Assembly (NCBI RefSeq): GCF_003363015.1
Contig: NZ_QRAP01000004.1
Span: 278,505-342,504 of the forward strand
Origin: Enterobacillus tribolii
GTDB taxonomy: Bacteria > Pseudomonadota > Gammaproteobacteria > Enterobacterales > Enterobacteriaceae
Length of the DNA: 64,000 nucleotides
Reading direction: 5' to 3'
How positions within the stretch are numbered: the stretch's first letter is position 1; every line of letters begins with the position of its first letter. The notes beneath the pieces were generated by a model, which saw only the letters and a list, made by a program, of their open reading frames with translations, was not told where the DNA came from and ran no database searches. Position numbers and translations under genes: made by a program. Below are positions 46,676 to 56,286 of the stretch, piece by piece.

Positions 46676-49606
46676 ATGTCACATACCACCCTGCTCGCAC
46701 TGCAAGGTTTGTCCTGCATGAACTGTGCGAAAAAGGTCAAAACCGCGCTGGAAGCGCGTGACGATGTGCAAGACGCACAGGTAAGCGTTCACTACGCCAA
46801 AGTCACCGGCGCCGCAGACGCTGAGCAACTGATCCAAAGCGTGCAGGACGCCGGTTATCAGGCCACGCCCGCCGGTGCGGCGGATACCGTGCTGGCCCTG
46901 GAGGGGCTGAGCTGCGGCCATTGCGTCGCCAGCGTCACCAAAGCGCTTGCGGCGGTTCCCGGTGTGGAAATCGCCGACGTCAGCCAAACCCAGGCCAACG
47001 TTTATGGTAACGCCGATGCGCAGGCGCTGATCGACGCCGTGGTTCAGGCCGGGTATCAGGCCAGCCTCCCCGCCGCCGGCAACGTTGAGCTGGCGCTTGA
47101 AGGGCTGAGCTGCGGACACTGCGTCGCTAGCGTCAGCAAGGCGCTGCAGCAGGTTGAGGGCGTCGAAAAAGCCGACGTCACACAGGATCATGCCACCATC
47201 GTCGGTAATGCGGCGGCAACGGCGCTGATCGCCGCCGTCGAAGCAGCCGGGTATCACGCCGCGCTGGCGGGAGAAACCGCGCACCCAAAAACTGAGCCGC
47301 TGACAGCACCTGTGTCACCTGCACTGCCGGAATCCCTGGCAGCGGCGAATTCTCCGGCAACCGAAACGGCAGCAACTGCCGCCGCCGATGATGATGACAG
47401 TACGCAGCTTTTGCTGGAAGGCATGAGCTGCGCCAGCTGCGTGTTAAAAGTGCAGAAGGCGCTGCAAGGGGTGCCCGGCGTGACGCAGGCCAGAGTCAAC
47501 CTGGCGGAGCGCAGCGCGCTGGTCACCGGCCGCGGCGATCCGCAGGCGCTGATTCAGGCGGTCGAAAAGGCGGGGTACGGCGCGGAAATCATTCAGGATG
47601 AAGCAAAACGCCGCGCCCGCCAGCACGAAAGCGCTGAGAAATCGGTACGCAGATTCCGCTGGCAGGCCATCCTTGGCCTGGCGCTGGGGATCCCGCTGAT
47701 GTTGTGGGGGCTGCTGGGCGGTTCCATGATGCTGACGCCGGAAACCCGGATGCCCTGGCTGGCGGTGGGCATCGTCACGCTGGCGGTTATGGTGCTGGCG
47801 GGCGGGCATTTTTACCGCAGCGCCTGGCGCAGCCTGATGAACCGCAGCGCCACCATGGACACGCTGGTTGCCCTGGGCACCGGCGCCGCCTGGTTGTATT
47901 CCATCAGCGTTACGCTCTGGCCCGACGTATTCCCCGAACAGGCGCGCCACCTTTATTATGAAGCCAGCGCCATGATCATCGGTTTGATCAACCTGGGGCA
48001 TGCGATGGAGGCCCGCGCCCGCCAGCGTTCGTCGAAAGCGCTGGAACGCCTGCTGGATCTCACGCCGCCCACCGCCCGCGTCGTCACGCCCGGCGGGGAG
48101 AAAGAGATCCCGCTGGCGGAAGTCCAACTGGGTATGACGCTGCGCCTGACCACCGGCGATCGGGTGCCGGTAGACGGCGAAATCGTCTCCGGTGAAGTCT
48201 GGATGGATGAGGCCATGCTCACCGGCGAGCCGATTCCGCAGCAAAAATCCGCCGGCGAGCGCATTCACGCCGGTACGGTGGCGCAGGATGGCAGCGTGCT
48301 GTTCCGCGCCGACGCCATCGGCACGCAGACCACGCTGGCGCGCATCATCAAGCTGGTGCGCCAGGCGCAGAGCAGTAAGCCGGAGATCGGCCAGCTGGCC
48401 GACCGTATTTCCGCCGTGTTCGTACCGGCGGTGGTGGCGATTGCCGTCATCAGCGGCTTAATCTGGTATTTCTTCGGGCCGCAGCCTCAGTTGGTGTATA
48501 CGCTGGTGGTGGCGACCACGGTGTTGATCATCGCCTGCCCCTGTGCGCTGGGGCTGGCGACGCCGATGTCGATCATTTCCGGGGTCGGCCGCGCCGCCGA
48601 GCTGGGCGTGCTGGTGCGCGACGCCGATGCCCTGCAACGGGCCAGCGAACTGGACACGCTGGTGTTCGACAAAACCGGGACACTGACCGAGGGGCAGCCG
48701 AAAGTTGTGGCGATCCACACCTTCGGCGGCGTCAGCGAAAGCGATGCGCTGCGCTGGGCCGCCGCGCTGGAGACAGGTTCCAACCACCCGCTGGCGCGCG
48801 CGGTGCTGGAAAAGGCGCAGAACATCATCGCCCCGGCGGTCAGCGGATTCCGTACGCTTAAAGGGCTGGGCGTCAGCGGCGAGTGCGAGGGACATACCCT
48901 GCTGTTGGGTAATGACACCTTTCTGAAACAGCAGAACATCGATCTGAGCGAAGCCGGCGATCTGTTGCAGCAGCAGGCGCAGTCCGGCGTGACGCCGGTT
49001 CTGCTGGCGGTGGACGGCAAAGCGGCGGCGCTGCTATCCATCCGCGATCCGCTGCGTGAAGACAGCGTGTCCGCGCTGAAACGTATGCATAACCTGGGGT
49101 ACCGGCTGGTGATGCTGACCGGCGACAACCCGGTGACCGCCAACGCCATCGCCAAAGAAGCCGGTATCGACCGGGTAATTGCCGGCGTCTTGCCGGAAGG
49201 TAAAGCGGACGCTATTCGCCGGTTGCAGTCTCAGGGCCATAAGGTCGCCATGGTCGGCGACGGCATCAACGATGCGCCGGCGCTGGCGCAGGCGGATGTT
49301 GGTATCGCGATGGGCGGCGGCAGCGACATCGCCATCGAAACCGCCGCGATTACCCTGATGCGCCACAGCCTGCACGGCGTGGCTGACGCGGTGGAGCTTT
49401 CAGTCGCCACCCTGCGCAACATGAAACAGAACCTGCTGGGCGCCTTTATCTACAACTCGCTGGGTATCCCGGTGGCGGCGGGCGTGCTGTATCCGTTGAC
49501 CGGCACACTGCTCAGCCCGGTGATCGCCGGCGCGGCAATGGCGCTTTCGTCAATTACCGTGGTCAGCAACGCCAACCGGTTATTGCGGTTTAAACCGAAA
49601 AGCTAA
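46676..49606 (+). CDS. copA: Cu(I)-exporting P1B-type ATPase CopA with four HMA domains
   Basis: 976 aa, against 834 in E. coli. Four N-terminal heavy-metal domains are seen, with metal sites CMNC (14-17), CGHC (80-83), CGHC (146-149) and CASC (252-255); E. coli has two. The ATPase core follows, with the CPC site in [13 protein letters not shown] near residue 620, DKTGTLT near 664 and [10 protein letters not shown] near 862. It exports Cu(I) across the inner membrane. Domains 2 and 3 are nearly identical around their motifs ([14 protein letters not shown]), so they arose by recent duplication. A -1 frameshift site lies after domain 3 (47284-47290). GAGGGAA precedes the ATG. Confidence 0.97.
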   Translation: MSHTTLLALQGLSCMNCAKKVKTALEARDDVQDAQVSVHYAKVTGAADAEQLIQSVQDAGYQATPAGAADTVLALEGLSCGHCVASVTKALAAVPGVEIADVSQTQANVYGNADAQALIDAVVQAGYQASLPAAGNVELALEGLSCGHCVASVSKALQQVEGVEKADVTQDHATIVGNAAATALIAAVEAAGYHAALAGETAHPKTEPLTAPVSPALPESLAAANSPATETAATAAADDDDSTQLLLEGMSCASCVLKVQKALQGVPGVTQARVNLAERSALVTGRGDPQALIQAVEKAGYGAEIIQDEAKRRARQHESAEKSVRRFRWQAILGLALGIPLMLWGLLGGSMMLTPETRMPWLAVGIVTLAVMVLAGGHFYRSAWRSLMNRSATMDTLVALGTGAAWLYSISVTLWPDVFPEQARHLYYEASAMIIGLINLGHAMEARARQRSSKALERLLDLTPPTARVVTPGGEKEIPLAEVQLGMTLRLTTGDRVPVDGEIVSGEVWMDEAMLTGEPIPQQKSAGERIHAGTVAQDGSVLFRADAIGTQTTLARIIKLVRQAQSSKPEIGQLADRISAVFVPAVVAIAVISGLIWYFFGPQPQLVYTLVVATTVLIIACPCALGLATPMSIISGVGRAAELGVLVRDADALQRASELDTLVFDKTGTLTEGQPKVVAIHTFGGVSESDALRWAAALETGSNHPLARAVLEKAQNIIAPAVSGFRTLKGLGVSGECEGHTLLLGNDTFLKQQNIDLSEAGDLLQQQAQSGVTPVLLAVDGKAAALLSIRDPLREDSVSALKRMHNLGYRLVMLTGDNPVTANAIAKEAGIDRVIAGVLPEGKADAIRRLQSQGHKVAMVGDGINDAPALAQADVGIAMGGGSDIAIETAAITLMRHSLHGVADAVELSVATLRNMKQNLLGAFIYNSLGIPVAAGVLYPLTGTLLSPVIAGAAMALSSITVVSNANRLLRFKPKS
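47284..47302 (+). other. copA: Predicted -1 programmed frameshift site in copA
   Basis: The heptamer C CCA AAA (47284-47290) is in the correct phase for tandem -1 slippage at His203-Pro204-Lys205. After the slip one AAC codon is read, then TGA (47293-47295). Five bases after the heptamer a GCCGCTG arm (47296-47302) can pair with CAGCGGC (47340-47346). The product would be a 206-residue protein with HMA domains 1-3 only. The HPK position is the same as in the E. coli copA frameshift site that yields CopA(Z). Confidence 0.75.
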
Positions 49607-49622
49607 CGCCGTTATACGCGGC

Positions 49623-49661
49623 AAAACAGGGAGCGGCCCATGCCGTTCCCTGTTTTATTTT
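49623..49661 (+). terminator. copA terminator
   Basis: Arms 49623-49636 and 49643-49656 form a 14-bp stem (one G-U pair) with a 6-nt loop, starting with AAAACAGGGA and ending with TTTTATTTT. It lies 17 nt after the copA stop. Confidence 0.9.
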
Positions 49662-49763
49662 CGGGTGGTGAACGCCTTGAATCTTCTCCGTTTCTTACAT
49701 TTTTACCTTTGCTATCCCCGCCACCGCCGCGTAGCATGATTAAAAACGTTCCCGGACCTGTAC

Positions 49764-50576
49764 ATGCTAAAACATCTCCGCCGACTGGGCGCATTACTGG
49801 GATTTATTCCGGCTAAAGCGCCTGCTTATCCCGCCATCGATTTGGCCCTGCCGCGCGGGCCGCGCCTGCATTTGGTCGGCAGCATTCACATGGGCTCGCC
49901 GGAGATGGCTCCCCTGCCCGCCGCACTGACCGAACGTCTGAGCCGGGCAGATGCGTTGATCGTCGAAGCCGACATTACCTGCGCCGCTTCCCCCTTCGAG
50001 ATGACCCAGGATGCCGTTTCCCTGCGTGAAGTTCTGAACGATGATGAATGGGAGCAGCTCTGCCAGCGCGGCGCCGAAACCGGGATTGCGCCCGAAAATA
50101 TCGACGGCTTCGCCCCCTGGCGCGCGGCGCTGATGTTACAGGCCCAGCAGGCCCATCAGTTGGGGCTGCGTCCGGACTATGGCATTGATTATCAGATGCT
50201 GCGTCAGGCACATCAGCAAGGGCTAAAGATTATTGAGCTGGAAGGCGCGGCAACCCAAATGGCGCTGCTGGAAAATCTGCCGGAAGGCGGGATCGCGCTG
50301 TTGCGCGATACGCTGACCCACTGGCATACCAACGCCCGGCTGCTACAGACCATGCTGGGCTGGTGGCTTTCGCCCGGCGCGGAACAGGAAAAAATCGCGC
50401 TGCCGGCGACGTTCAGCGCCGGTCTGTATCAGATATTGATGGAGCACAGAAATCAGCAATGGCGCGATATTTTATGCGCCCTGCCGCAGGGGAATTACGT
50501 GGTCGCGGTCGGCGCGCTGCACCTCTTCGGCACCGATAACCTGCCTGAACTGTTGTTGAATCAGGGGGCCGGATAA
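49764..50576 (+). CDS. ybaP: TraB/GumN-family protein YbaP
   Basis: 270 aa (E. coli 264). The family start LHLVGSIHMGSPEMAPLP contains the GxxH motif of TraB/Tiki-like proteins, with DALIVEADI following and a matching second motif near the end (YVVAVGALHLFG). The fold is that of possible metallopeptidases; no substrate is known in enterobacteria. It stands between copA and the ChiX RNA. The ribosome site is weak. Confidence 0.88.
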   Translation: MLKHLRRLGALLGFIPAKAPAYPAIDLALPRGPRLHLVGSIHMGSPEMAPLPAALTERLSRADALIVEADITCAASPFEMTQDAVSLREVLNDDEWEQLCQRGAETGIAPENIDGFAPWRAALMLQAQQAHQLGLRPDYGIDYQMLRQAHQQGLKIIELEGAATQMALLENLPEGGIALLRDTLTHWHTNARLLQTMLGWWLSPGAEQEKIALPATFSAGLYQILMEHRNQQWRDILCALPQGNYVVAVGALHLFGTDNLPELLLNQGAG

Positions 50577-50607
50577 TCATGCCGCCCGTCAGCGCTGAAC
50601 GCCGCGC

Positions 50608-50697
50608 AAAAAAATGACCAATATCGCTATTGGTCAGTCAAAGAGGAATTCATTGATTATCGTTATTGCTACAGTACGATAAATCGCAGTAGCTGAT
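50608..50697 (-). ncRNA. chiX: ChiX small RNA (SroB/MicM)
   Basis: On the minus strand the 3' part reads AATTCCTCTTTGAC, the ChiX seed, then a hairpin TGACCAATA-GCGA-TATTGGTCA (50615-50636) and seven T residues (50608-50614). This matches the seed and terminator of E. coli ChiX, which lies in the same ybaP-ybaK gap. A second stem near the 5' end covers 50668-50693. A promoter with TTGCCC, 17 bp and TACCCT ends about 7 nt upstream of the inferred 5' end (~50695). ChiX binds Hfq and silences chitoporin and chitobiose mRNAs until chb mRNA titrates it. Confidence 0.92.
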
Positions 50698-50858
50698 GTA
50701 TAGGGTAACAACCGCACCGTCAGGGGGCAACAGGTATTACTTTCATCACTGTTAACATTTTACCTGACTGCCGCTACCCTATTCATAATACATATCAACT
50801 TTCGCCCCTTTAGCGGAATAAATGGGGCAGAGGACGGAAAACAGCGAGACTATCTGAT

Positions 50859-51338
50859 ATGACACCGGCGGTAAAACTACTGGAAAAGCAAAAAATTACG
50901 TTCAATCTTCATGCTTATCAACATGATAGCAACGAAACTAATTTCGGTGACGAAGCCGTTCGGAAATTGGGGCTGGACGCCGATCGGGTATACAAAACAC
51001 TGCTGGTTTCCCTGAACGGCGACGGAAAGAACCTGGGAGTCGCCGTGACGCCGGTCTCTTTTCAGCTGGATTTAAAGAAAGTGGCAAAAGCATTTTCGGC
51101 CAAAAAAGCCGAGATGGCCGATCCCCAGATAGCACAAAAAGTAACTGGCTATCTGGTCGGCGGCATCAGCCCGCTGGGGCAGAAAAAACGCCTGCCGACG
51201 GTTATCGACGCCGGGGCGCAATCTTTTCCCACTATTTATATTTCCGGCGGCAAGCGCGGGCTGGATCTCGAACTGGCGCCCGGCGACCTGAGCCACTTGC
51301 TCAACGCCGCGTTTGCCGAAATCGCCAAACGCGACTGA
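50859..51338 (+). CDS. ybaK: Cys-tRNA(Pro)/Cys-tRNA(Cys) deacylase YbaK
   Basis: 159 aa, the usual length. [22 protein letters not shown] at the start, the catalytic lysine in RVYKTLLV (K46), and [21 protein letters not shown] match YbaK. It hydrolyses Cys mischarged on tRNA(Pro), working with prolyl-tRNA synthetase. It converges on ushA with a 20-nt gap. Confidence 0.95.
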   Translation: MTPAVKLLEKQKITFNLHAYQHDSNETNFGDEAVRKLGLDADRVYKTLLVSLNGDGKNLGVAVTPVSFQLDLKKVAKAFSAKKAEMADPQIAQKVTGYLVGGISPLGQKKRLPTVIDAGAQSFPTIYISGGKRGLDLELAPGDLSHLLNAAFAEIAKRD

Positions 51339-51358
51339 ACGCGCCGCCGGGCGCTGAC

Positions 51359-53011
51359 TCAGCGGTAGACGATCTCGCCCTGCGGCGCGTAGTCTGCCGC
51401 TTTCACCGGAGAGTGCGTTTCAATAAATTGCTTCAATACCTCGGCGTCAATAAAGCCGGTATTTACATAGCCCGGTAAGCCGGTGATGACAGGGTAGTCA
51501 TCGCCGCCGCTGGCGTTAAAGCTGAGCGTCGCCATGCGATACATCTTGTCCTTGCGCAACGGTTCGCCTTTGATCCGGATATCGCTGACCCCGTTGCCGT
51601 CCGCCGTCAGGCTGACATTGGCAAACTGAGCATAAGCGCCGGAGTCGGTTTTCTTGTTGGCAACCACGCGCAGGTAATCAGCGACCTGTTCGCCACGCAT
51701 GTCCGCATACACCACAATATTGCCGAACGGTTGTACCTTTAGGACGTCCTTGTAGCTGATATCCCCCGGTTCGATGGAATCACGTACCCCGCCGCCGCTC
51801 ATCACGGCGAAGTCGGCCTTGGTACGTTCCATTTGTGCCGTCAGAATCATTCGCGCCAGATTGGTTTGCCCGAAGCGGACTTTATTACGGTCGCCCTCCA
51901 GACGCGCGTCAACGCTGCCGATCTTCACGTCCAGCCGCGCCTTGCCCTGATTTTCGAACGGCGTCAGCAGCTTGAGCATCGCAGGATCTTCGGCGATTTC
52001 ACGCGTGTAGTTGACGCGCTCGGAGGTGCCGTCTTCCTTCGTGACCTTCTTCTTCAGGTTCACCGGAATCAGCTGGTAGTGACGCAGGGTCAGTTCCCCG
52101 TTGCGGAAGGTAAAATCAGCGCGGCCAACGTACTTGCCCCACTCATGGGCCTGCACGATCCAGGTGCCGTTCTGGCGGTCCGGGGCGCAGGGCGTGCCGG
52201 GCACATAGTTTTGCTGACGTTTGTTCTCCGCCGCCATACACACCGGGTTTTGCGAGTGCCCGCCAACGATCATATCCAGATACCCTGCGGGCAGGCTGCG
52301 CGCCATCTCGACGTCGCCGGGCGCGTTGGAGCCGTGGTCGCCGTTTTCGTAGTGCCCCATGTGGGTAGCAGCGATAATCACATCCGGCTTCTCGTCCTTA
52401 CGCAGTTGCTCCACCAGCGTTTTGGCCTCTGCCGCCGGGTTGCGGAACTCAATGCCGTTCAGGTACTCCGGGTTGCCGATTTTCGCCGTGTCATCGGTCG
52501 TCAGGCCAATCACCGCAATGCGCACGCCCTGCCGGTCGAACATGGCGTAAGGCTTGAACAGGCGCTGCTGCGTGCCCTGCTGGTAGATGTTGGCGGAGAG
52601 CAGCGGAAAGGTCGCCCACTTTTCCTGCTGGCGCAGCACGGAGAGCGGATTGTCGAACTCATGGTTGCCGATAGCCATCGCGTCGTACCCCACCAGATTC
52701 ATGCCGCGAAAATCAGGCTCGGCGTCCTGCAGGTCGGACTCCGGTACGCCGGTGTTGATATCCCCGCCGGACAACAGCAGTACACTGCCGCCCTGCGCCG
52801 CCACTTCCCGGCGGATGTCGTCCACCAGCGTTTTCTGCGCGGCCAGCCCGTACTCGCCGTAGTCGTTCCGCCAGAAATGACCGTGGTGGTCATTGGTATG
52901 CAGAATGGTGAGGTTATAGGTCTTGTCTTTTTCCCACGCCGCCGCCCCGCCGGACAGCAGCGCCAGAGACAACGCCACGGCGCAGGCCGTGTATTTCACG
53001 CGTAATGTCAT
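51359..53011 (-). CDS. ushA: Periplasmic UDP-sugar hydrolase/5'-nucleotidase UshA
   Basis: 550 aa, as in E. coli. The signal peptide (VALSLALLSGGAAAW) ends near residue 25. The dimetal site is in LTILHTNDHHGHFW and AIGNHEFDNP, with IIAATHMGHYENG and VGGHSQNP further on; the C-terminal domain (from ~360) has the nucleotide-stacking region. It degrades extracellular nucleotides and UDP-sugars. AGAGGAA precedes the ATG. Confidence 0.97.
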   Translation of the reverse strand: MTLRVKYTACAVALSLALLSGGAAAWEKDKTYNLTILHTNDHHGHFWRNDYGEYGLAAQKTLVDDIRREVAAQGGSVLLLSGGDINTGVPESDLQDAEPDFRGMNLVGYDAMAIGNHEFDNPLSVLRQQEKWATFPLLSANIYQQGTQQRLFKPYAMFDRQGVRIAVIGLTTDDTAKIGNPEYLNGIEFRNPAAEAKTLVEQLRKDEKPDVIIAATHMGHYENGDHGSNAPGDVEMARSLPAGYLDMIVGGHSQNPVCMAAENKRQQNYVPGTPCAPDRQNGTWIVQAHEWGKYVGRADFTFRNGELTLRHYQLIPVNLKKKVTKEDGTSERVNYTREIAEDPAMLKLLTPFENQGKARLDVKIGSVDARLEGDRNKVRFGQTNLARMILTAQMERTKADFAVMSGGGVRDSIEPGDISYKDVLKVQPFGNIVVYADMRGEQVADYLRVVANKKTDSGAYAQFANVSLTADGNGVSDIRIKGEPLRKDKMYRMATLSFNASGGDDYPVITGLPGYVNTGFIDAEVLKQFIETHSPVKAADYAPQGEIVYR

Positions 53012-53102
53012 CGGGATTCCTCTGAGTTCATCATTGATTAGGTATACTTCGCATTATCGACGGGCAATCATAACACCCTCTTTTTCACCGCAATGGCGCA
53101 AG

Positions 53103-53297
53103 ATGCGAAAAAACCGTGAAAATAGAAACGGAGAGTTTGATATTCCTCACCGTAATGGGTTTATCCGCTTATCTTCTTCAGATAATCGGCGGATAAACGT
53201 AGAATACGGGTCATCCATCAGGATTAATCTTGCGCCTGACAAATGTTATCGTGATGGCACGCCTATCAACTTACCAAAAGGAAGCGGGAATTTCTGA
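53103..53297 (+). CDS. Possible 64-aa protein upstream of the HipA-family gene
   Basis: The frame gives MRKNRENRNGEFDIPHRNGF, a strongly basic and polar start, and ends LPKGSGNF. Its stop overlaps the next ATG in TGATG, the same coupling as cysJI and qmcA-ybbJ. No strong ribosome site is seen at its start, it is more AT-rich than the next two genes, and it has no recognised family, so it may be a leader or a chance frame. Confidence 0.4.
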   Translation: MRKNRENRNGEFDIPHRNGFIRLSSSDNRRINVEYGSSIRINLAPDKCYRDGTPINLPKGSGNF

Positions 53298-54025
53298 TGC
53301 CTGGCACCAATGAAACCCTCAGCGTAGTTGAAATCATCCGCAATATTCCCGGCGACACCACCGAGCCTTTACTCTGCAAATGCAGCGATGGCCGCCGCTA
53401 TGTCGTGAAAGGTTATGCCGGAACGTCCTGTGAGGAACTCATCGCGGAGTGGGTGGCCGCCAACCTGGCGAAACGCTTCGGCCTGTCCGTTCCTCCGTTT
53501 CACATCGTCGCCGTTCCCGATGCGCTGACGGCCTTCATGCCGCAGTGGCGTTACAGCCTGCAACAGGACGAGGCGTTCGCGTCGCTGTACATTGAAAACA
53601 GCGCGCCCCTCAGCCAGCCGCAGGCGCATGAGGCCGTGAATACGCAAAGCCAGAAGCTGATCTACCTTTTCGATCGCTGGATCAACCATACCGACCGTAC
53701 CTTCGCCGGCCGCAGCGCTAACATGATTTATGATTTCAGCAGCGGCAGGTACTACCTGGTCGGCCACGATCGGGCATTTTCGCTGCCCGGAGAACAGGCT
53801 GAGCATGGCCCGCACGTCTATGCGCCCGGCGAAAGAACCTGGGATTTCGATCTGGTGGACCGCAACGAAGGCGAGCAGCGCGTCGCCATGGTCATCAACG
53901 CGCTAGATGAGATCCTCGCCGGCATTCCCGCCGCCTGGTCAACCGGCCACGAGGCGTTTATCGGGCAAGTCCGGCGCGTGCTGATGCGCGCCGATGATAA
54001 TGAATTCTGGAGCTCGCTTTCATGA
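53297..54025 (+). CDS. HipA-family kinase (HipA_2 type)
   Basis: 242 aa. The N-terminal half has RRYVVKGYAGTSCEELIAEWVAANLAKRFGLSVPPF, where the lysine in VVKGY is the ATP lysine. The catalytic/metal part is in LFDRWINHTDRTFAGRSANMI (D and N of the HipA motif) and YLVGHDRAFS. It is a compact stand-alone kinase without the HipA N-terminal domain and without a HipB antitoxin next to it. AAAGGAAGCGGG precedes the start. The following gene overlaps its stop by 4 nt (ATGA). The substrate is unknown. Confidence 0.8.
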   Translation: MPGTNETLSVVEIIRNIPGDTTEPLLCKCSDGRRYVVKGYAGTSCEELIAEWVAANLAKRFGLSVPPFHIVAVPDALTAFMPQWRYSLQQDEAFASLYIENSAPLSQPQAHEAVNTQSQKLIYLFDRWINHTDRTFAGRSANMIYDFSSGRYYLVGHDRAFSLPGEQAEHGPHVYAPGERTWDFDLVDRNEGEQRVAMVINALDEILAGIPAAWSTGHEAFIGQVRRVLMRADDNEFWSSLS

Positions 54026-54861
54026 AAACTCCCTGCCTGTACAGCATCCTGCGCTACGCCCCGAATACGGATACCGGGGAGTTCGTCAACGCGGGCGTGG
54101 TGATATGCGCCCCCCAGCAGCGCCTGTTCCTGTTTATGCTCGCCAAGAAAAACGATTCGCGCATTAATACCTTTTTCAGCAATGACCCGCTCTTTCCCGC
54201 CGTCAAAGCCGTGACGGAAAACACGCTGAAGCAGGCGCAGCGACATATCCGCACGCTGGCCGGGCCGGAAGCCATCGGTGACTTTTTCCGCTCGCTGACC
54301 GCACTGCGTGAGTCGGTGCTGTCCTACAGCCCGGTCGGCGTGGTGATGAGCGACGATCCGCAGGAGGCGCTGAAAACCCTGTTTACCCGCTGCGTCAGCC
54401 GCCCCACCGTCGCCAAGGTGCGCCGGGAGGAGGAGCTGAACCGGGCGTTACGCGAGACGTTTCAGGAGCATGACGATCTGAGCGGCGTTTTCCACCCGGA
54501 TACGCTCGGCAAAGAGCTGACCCGCTTTAGCGTTCCCTTCGTCGCCCGTATCGACCATGAAATTCTGTGCGTAATCAAACCGCTGACGTTCCTGCGTAAA
54601 ACGCCGGCGCGGATGATTGAACACTGTGACAAGTGGGTAACCAAGATCACCCGCGCCGCGGAAGAAAAAATTCTGCGTCCGGGCAACGTGCTTTTGCCGC
54701 TTGAGCTGCCGGCCAATCCGACGCCGGGCGAGAACAAAGCCATTGTCGCGATACGCAAAACGTTTGAGAGGCATTATCTGACGTATACCCGCCATAACGA
54801 CGCTGACCATATCGTTTCGTTCGCCCGGCGCGCCATGCTGGCCGCCAAGCCCTATATTTGA
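54022..54861 (+). CDS. DUF3037 protein, partner of the HipA-family kinase
   Basis: 279 aa, cytoplasmic. It opens PCLYSILRYAPNTDTGEFVNAGVVICAP, the DUF3037 signature (YSIL+Y, GE+VN+GVV), with a helical C-terminal part. DUF3037 genes commonly follow HipA_2 kinase genes, and the function of the pair is not known to me. The two genes overlap (ATGA), so they are probably made in equal amounts. The pair sits between ushA and fsr, which are adjacent in E. coli. A hairpin follows at 54868-54889. Confidence 0.8.
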   Translation: MKTPCLYSILRYAPNTDTGEFVNAGVVICAPQQRLFLFMLAKKNDSRINTFFSNDPLFPAVKAVTENTLKQAQRHIRTLAGPEAIGDFFRSLTALRESVLSYSPVGVVMSDDPQEALKTLFTRCVSRPTVAKVRREEELNRALRETFQEHDDLSGVFHPDTLGKELTRFSVPFVARIDHEILCVIKPLTFLRKTPARMIEHCDKWVTKITRAAEEKILRPGNVLLPLELPANPTPGENKAIVAIRKTFERHYLTYTRHNDADHIVSFARRAMLAAKPYI

Positions 54862-54867
54862 CCCGCA

Positions 54868-54889
54868 GCCGGCGCGCCAGGGCGCCGGC
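54868..54889 (+). terminator. Hairpin after the DUF3037 gene
   Basis: Perfect 8-bp GC stem (GCCGGCGC/GCGCCGGC) with a 6-nt loop 7 nt past the stop. No U tract follows, so termination is uncertain. Confidence 0.5.
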
Positions 54890-55030
54890 CGAAAATAACC
54901 GGATTCCCCGAAACATTCTTGATTCCCCCATTGACCTGCAACGGTAAACTTTGTCATTGTTAGGTTGATAACGACCCCGCCGTCTGTACCTGCCTGGCGG
55001 CGCTACACCACTAACACGATAAAAACCACT

Positions 55031-56242
55031 ATGACCGACAGAATCGATCCGGCACCGGTGCCAAAAGCCGTGCCCAAAACTGCCTTTTCTATCCTGGGCG
55101 CCATCAGCGTCTCCCATTTGCTCAACGACATGATCCAGTCGCTGATCCTGGCCATTTACCCAATTCTGCGCGGCGAGTTCAACCTCAGTTTCGCCCAGAT
55201 TGGCCTGATCACGCTGACCTATCAGATGACGGCTTCCATGCTTCAGCCGTTAATCGGCCTGTACACCGACAAGCATCCCAAACCGTACTCTCTGCCCATA
55301 GGAATGGGGTTCACCCTGTCGGGCCTGCTGCTGCTCTCCGTCGCCGGCAGCTTCGGCATGGTTCTGCTGGCCGCGGCGCTGGTCGGCACCGGTTCCTCGG
55401 TCTTCCATCCGGAATCGTCGCGGGTGGCGCGTATGGCCTCGGGCGGACGTCACGGGCTGGCGCAGTCGCTGTTTCAGGTCGGAGGCAACTTCGGCAGCTC
55501 CCTGGGGCCGTTGCTGGCCGCGGCGGTTATCGCGCCGTACGGGCAGGGAAACATCGCCTGGTTCTCGCTCGCCGCGCTGCTGGCTATCGTGGTGCTGCTT
55601 CAGGTCAGCAAGTGGTACGGGCAGCAAAACCGTCAGAGCAAGGGGAAATCCGTTGCCAGCGTGGTGCGCCCGCTGCCGCGCAATAAGGTGGTGTTCTCGA
55701 TTTCCATCCTGCTCATCCTGATTTTCTCCAAATACTTCTATTTGGCGAGCATCAGCAGCTATTACACCTTCTATTTGATCCATAAGTTCGGTGTTTCGGT
55801 TCAAAACGCCCAACTTCACTTGTTTGCCTTCCTGTTCGCCGTAGCCGCCGGAACCATAATCGGCGGGCCTCTCGGGGATAAGATCGGCAGGAAATATGTG
55901 ATTTGGGGCTCAATTCTGGGGGTTGCGCCCTTTACCCTGGCATTACCCTACGCTTCCCTCTATTGGACGGGGATACTGACGGTGATCATCGGCATCATCC
56001 TGGCCTCGGCGTTTTCGGCGATCCTGGTATACGCCCAGGAGCTTATCCCCGGCAAAGTCGGCATGGTGTCTGGGTTATTCTTCGGTTTCTCCTTCGGTAT
56101 GGGAGGGCTGGGCGCTGCCGTTCTGGGCTATGTCGCCGATCAGACCAGCATCGAGCTGGTTTATCAAATCTGCGCGTTTCTGCCGTTACTCGGCATCCTT
56201 ACCGCATTACTCCCGAATATCGAACATAAACCCGCGCATTAA
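55031..56242 (+). CDS. fsr: Fosmidomycin resistance MFS transporter Fsr
   Basis: 403 aa (E. coli 406) from the ATG at 55031, which gives the conserved start before AFSILGAISVSHLLNDMIQSLILAIYP. Twelve helices are visible, with LQPLIGLYTDKHPKPYSLPIGM in the first loop and GPLGDKIGRKYVIWGS in the middle. It is a proton-driven inner-membrane exporter; fosmidomycin export is known from E. coli and its natural substrate is uncertain. Confidence 0.94.
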   Translation: MTDRIDPAPVPKAVPKTAFSILGAISVSHLLNDMIQSLILAIYPILRGEFNLSFAQIGLITLTYQMTASMLQPLIGLYTDKHPKPYSLPIGMGFTLSGLLLLSVAGSFGMVLLAAALVGTGSSVFHPESSRVARMASGGRHGLAQSLFQVGGNFGSSLGPLLAAAVIAPYGQGNIAWFSLAALLAIVVLLQVSKWYGQQNRQSKGKSVASVVRPLPRNKVVFSISILLILIFSKYFYLASISSYYTFYLIHKFGVSVQNAQLHLFAFLFAVAAGTIIGGPLGDKIGRKYVIWGSILGVAPFTLALPYASLYWTGILTVIIGIILASAFSAILVYAQELIPGKVGMVSGLFFGFSFGMGGLGAAVLGYVADQTSIELVYQICAFLPLLGILTALLPNIEHKPAH

Positions 56243-56250
56243 GCGCGGTT

Positions 56251-56286
56251 TTCCCTGCTGTAAGACGCGTTACGGCAGGGGAATTT
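56251..56286 (+). terminator. fsr terminator
   Basis: A 13-bp stem with two G-U pairs (56251-56263 and 56270-56283), a 6-nt loop and a TTTCT tail, 8 nt past the fsr stop. Confidence 0.8.
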
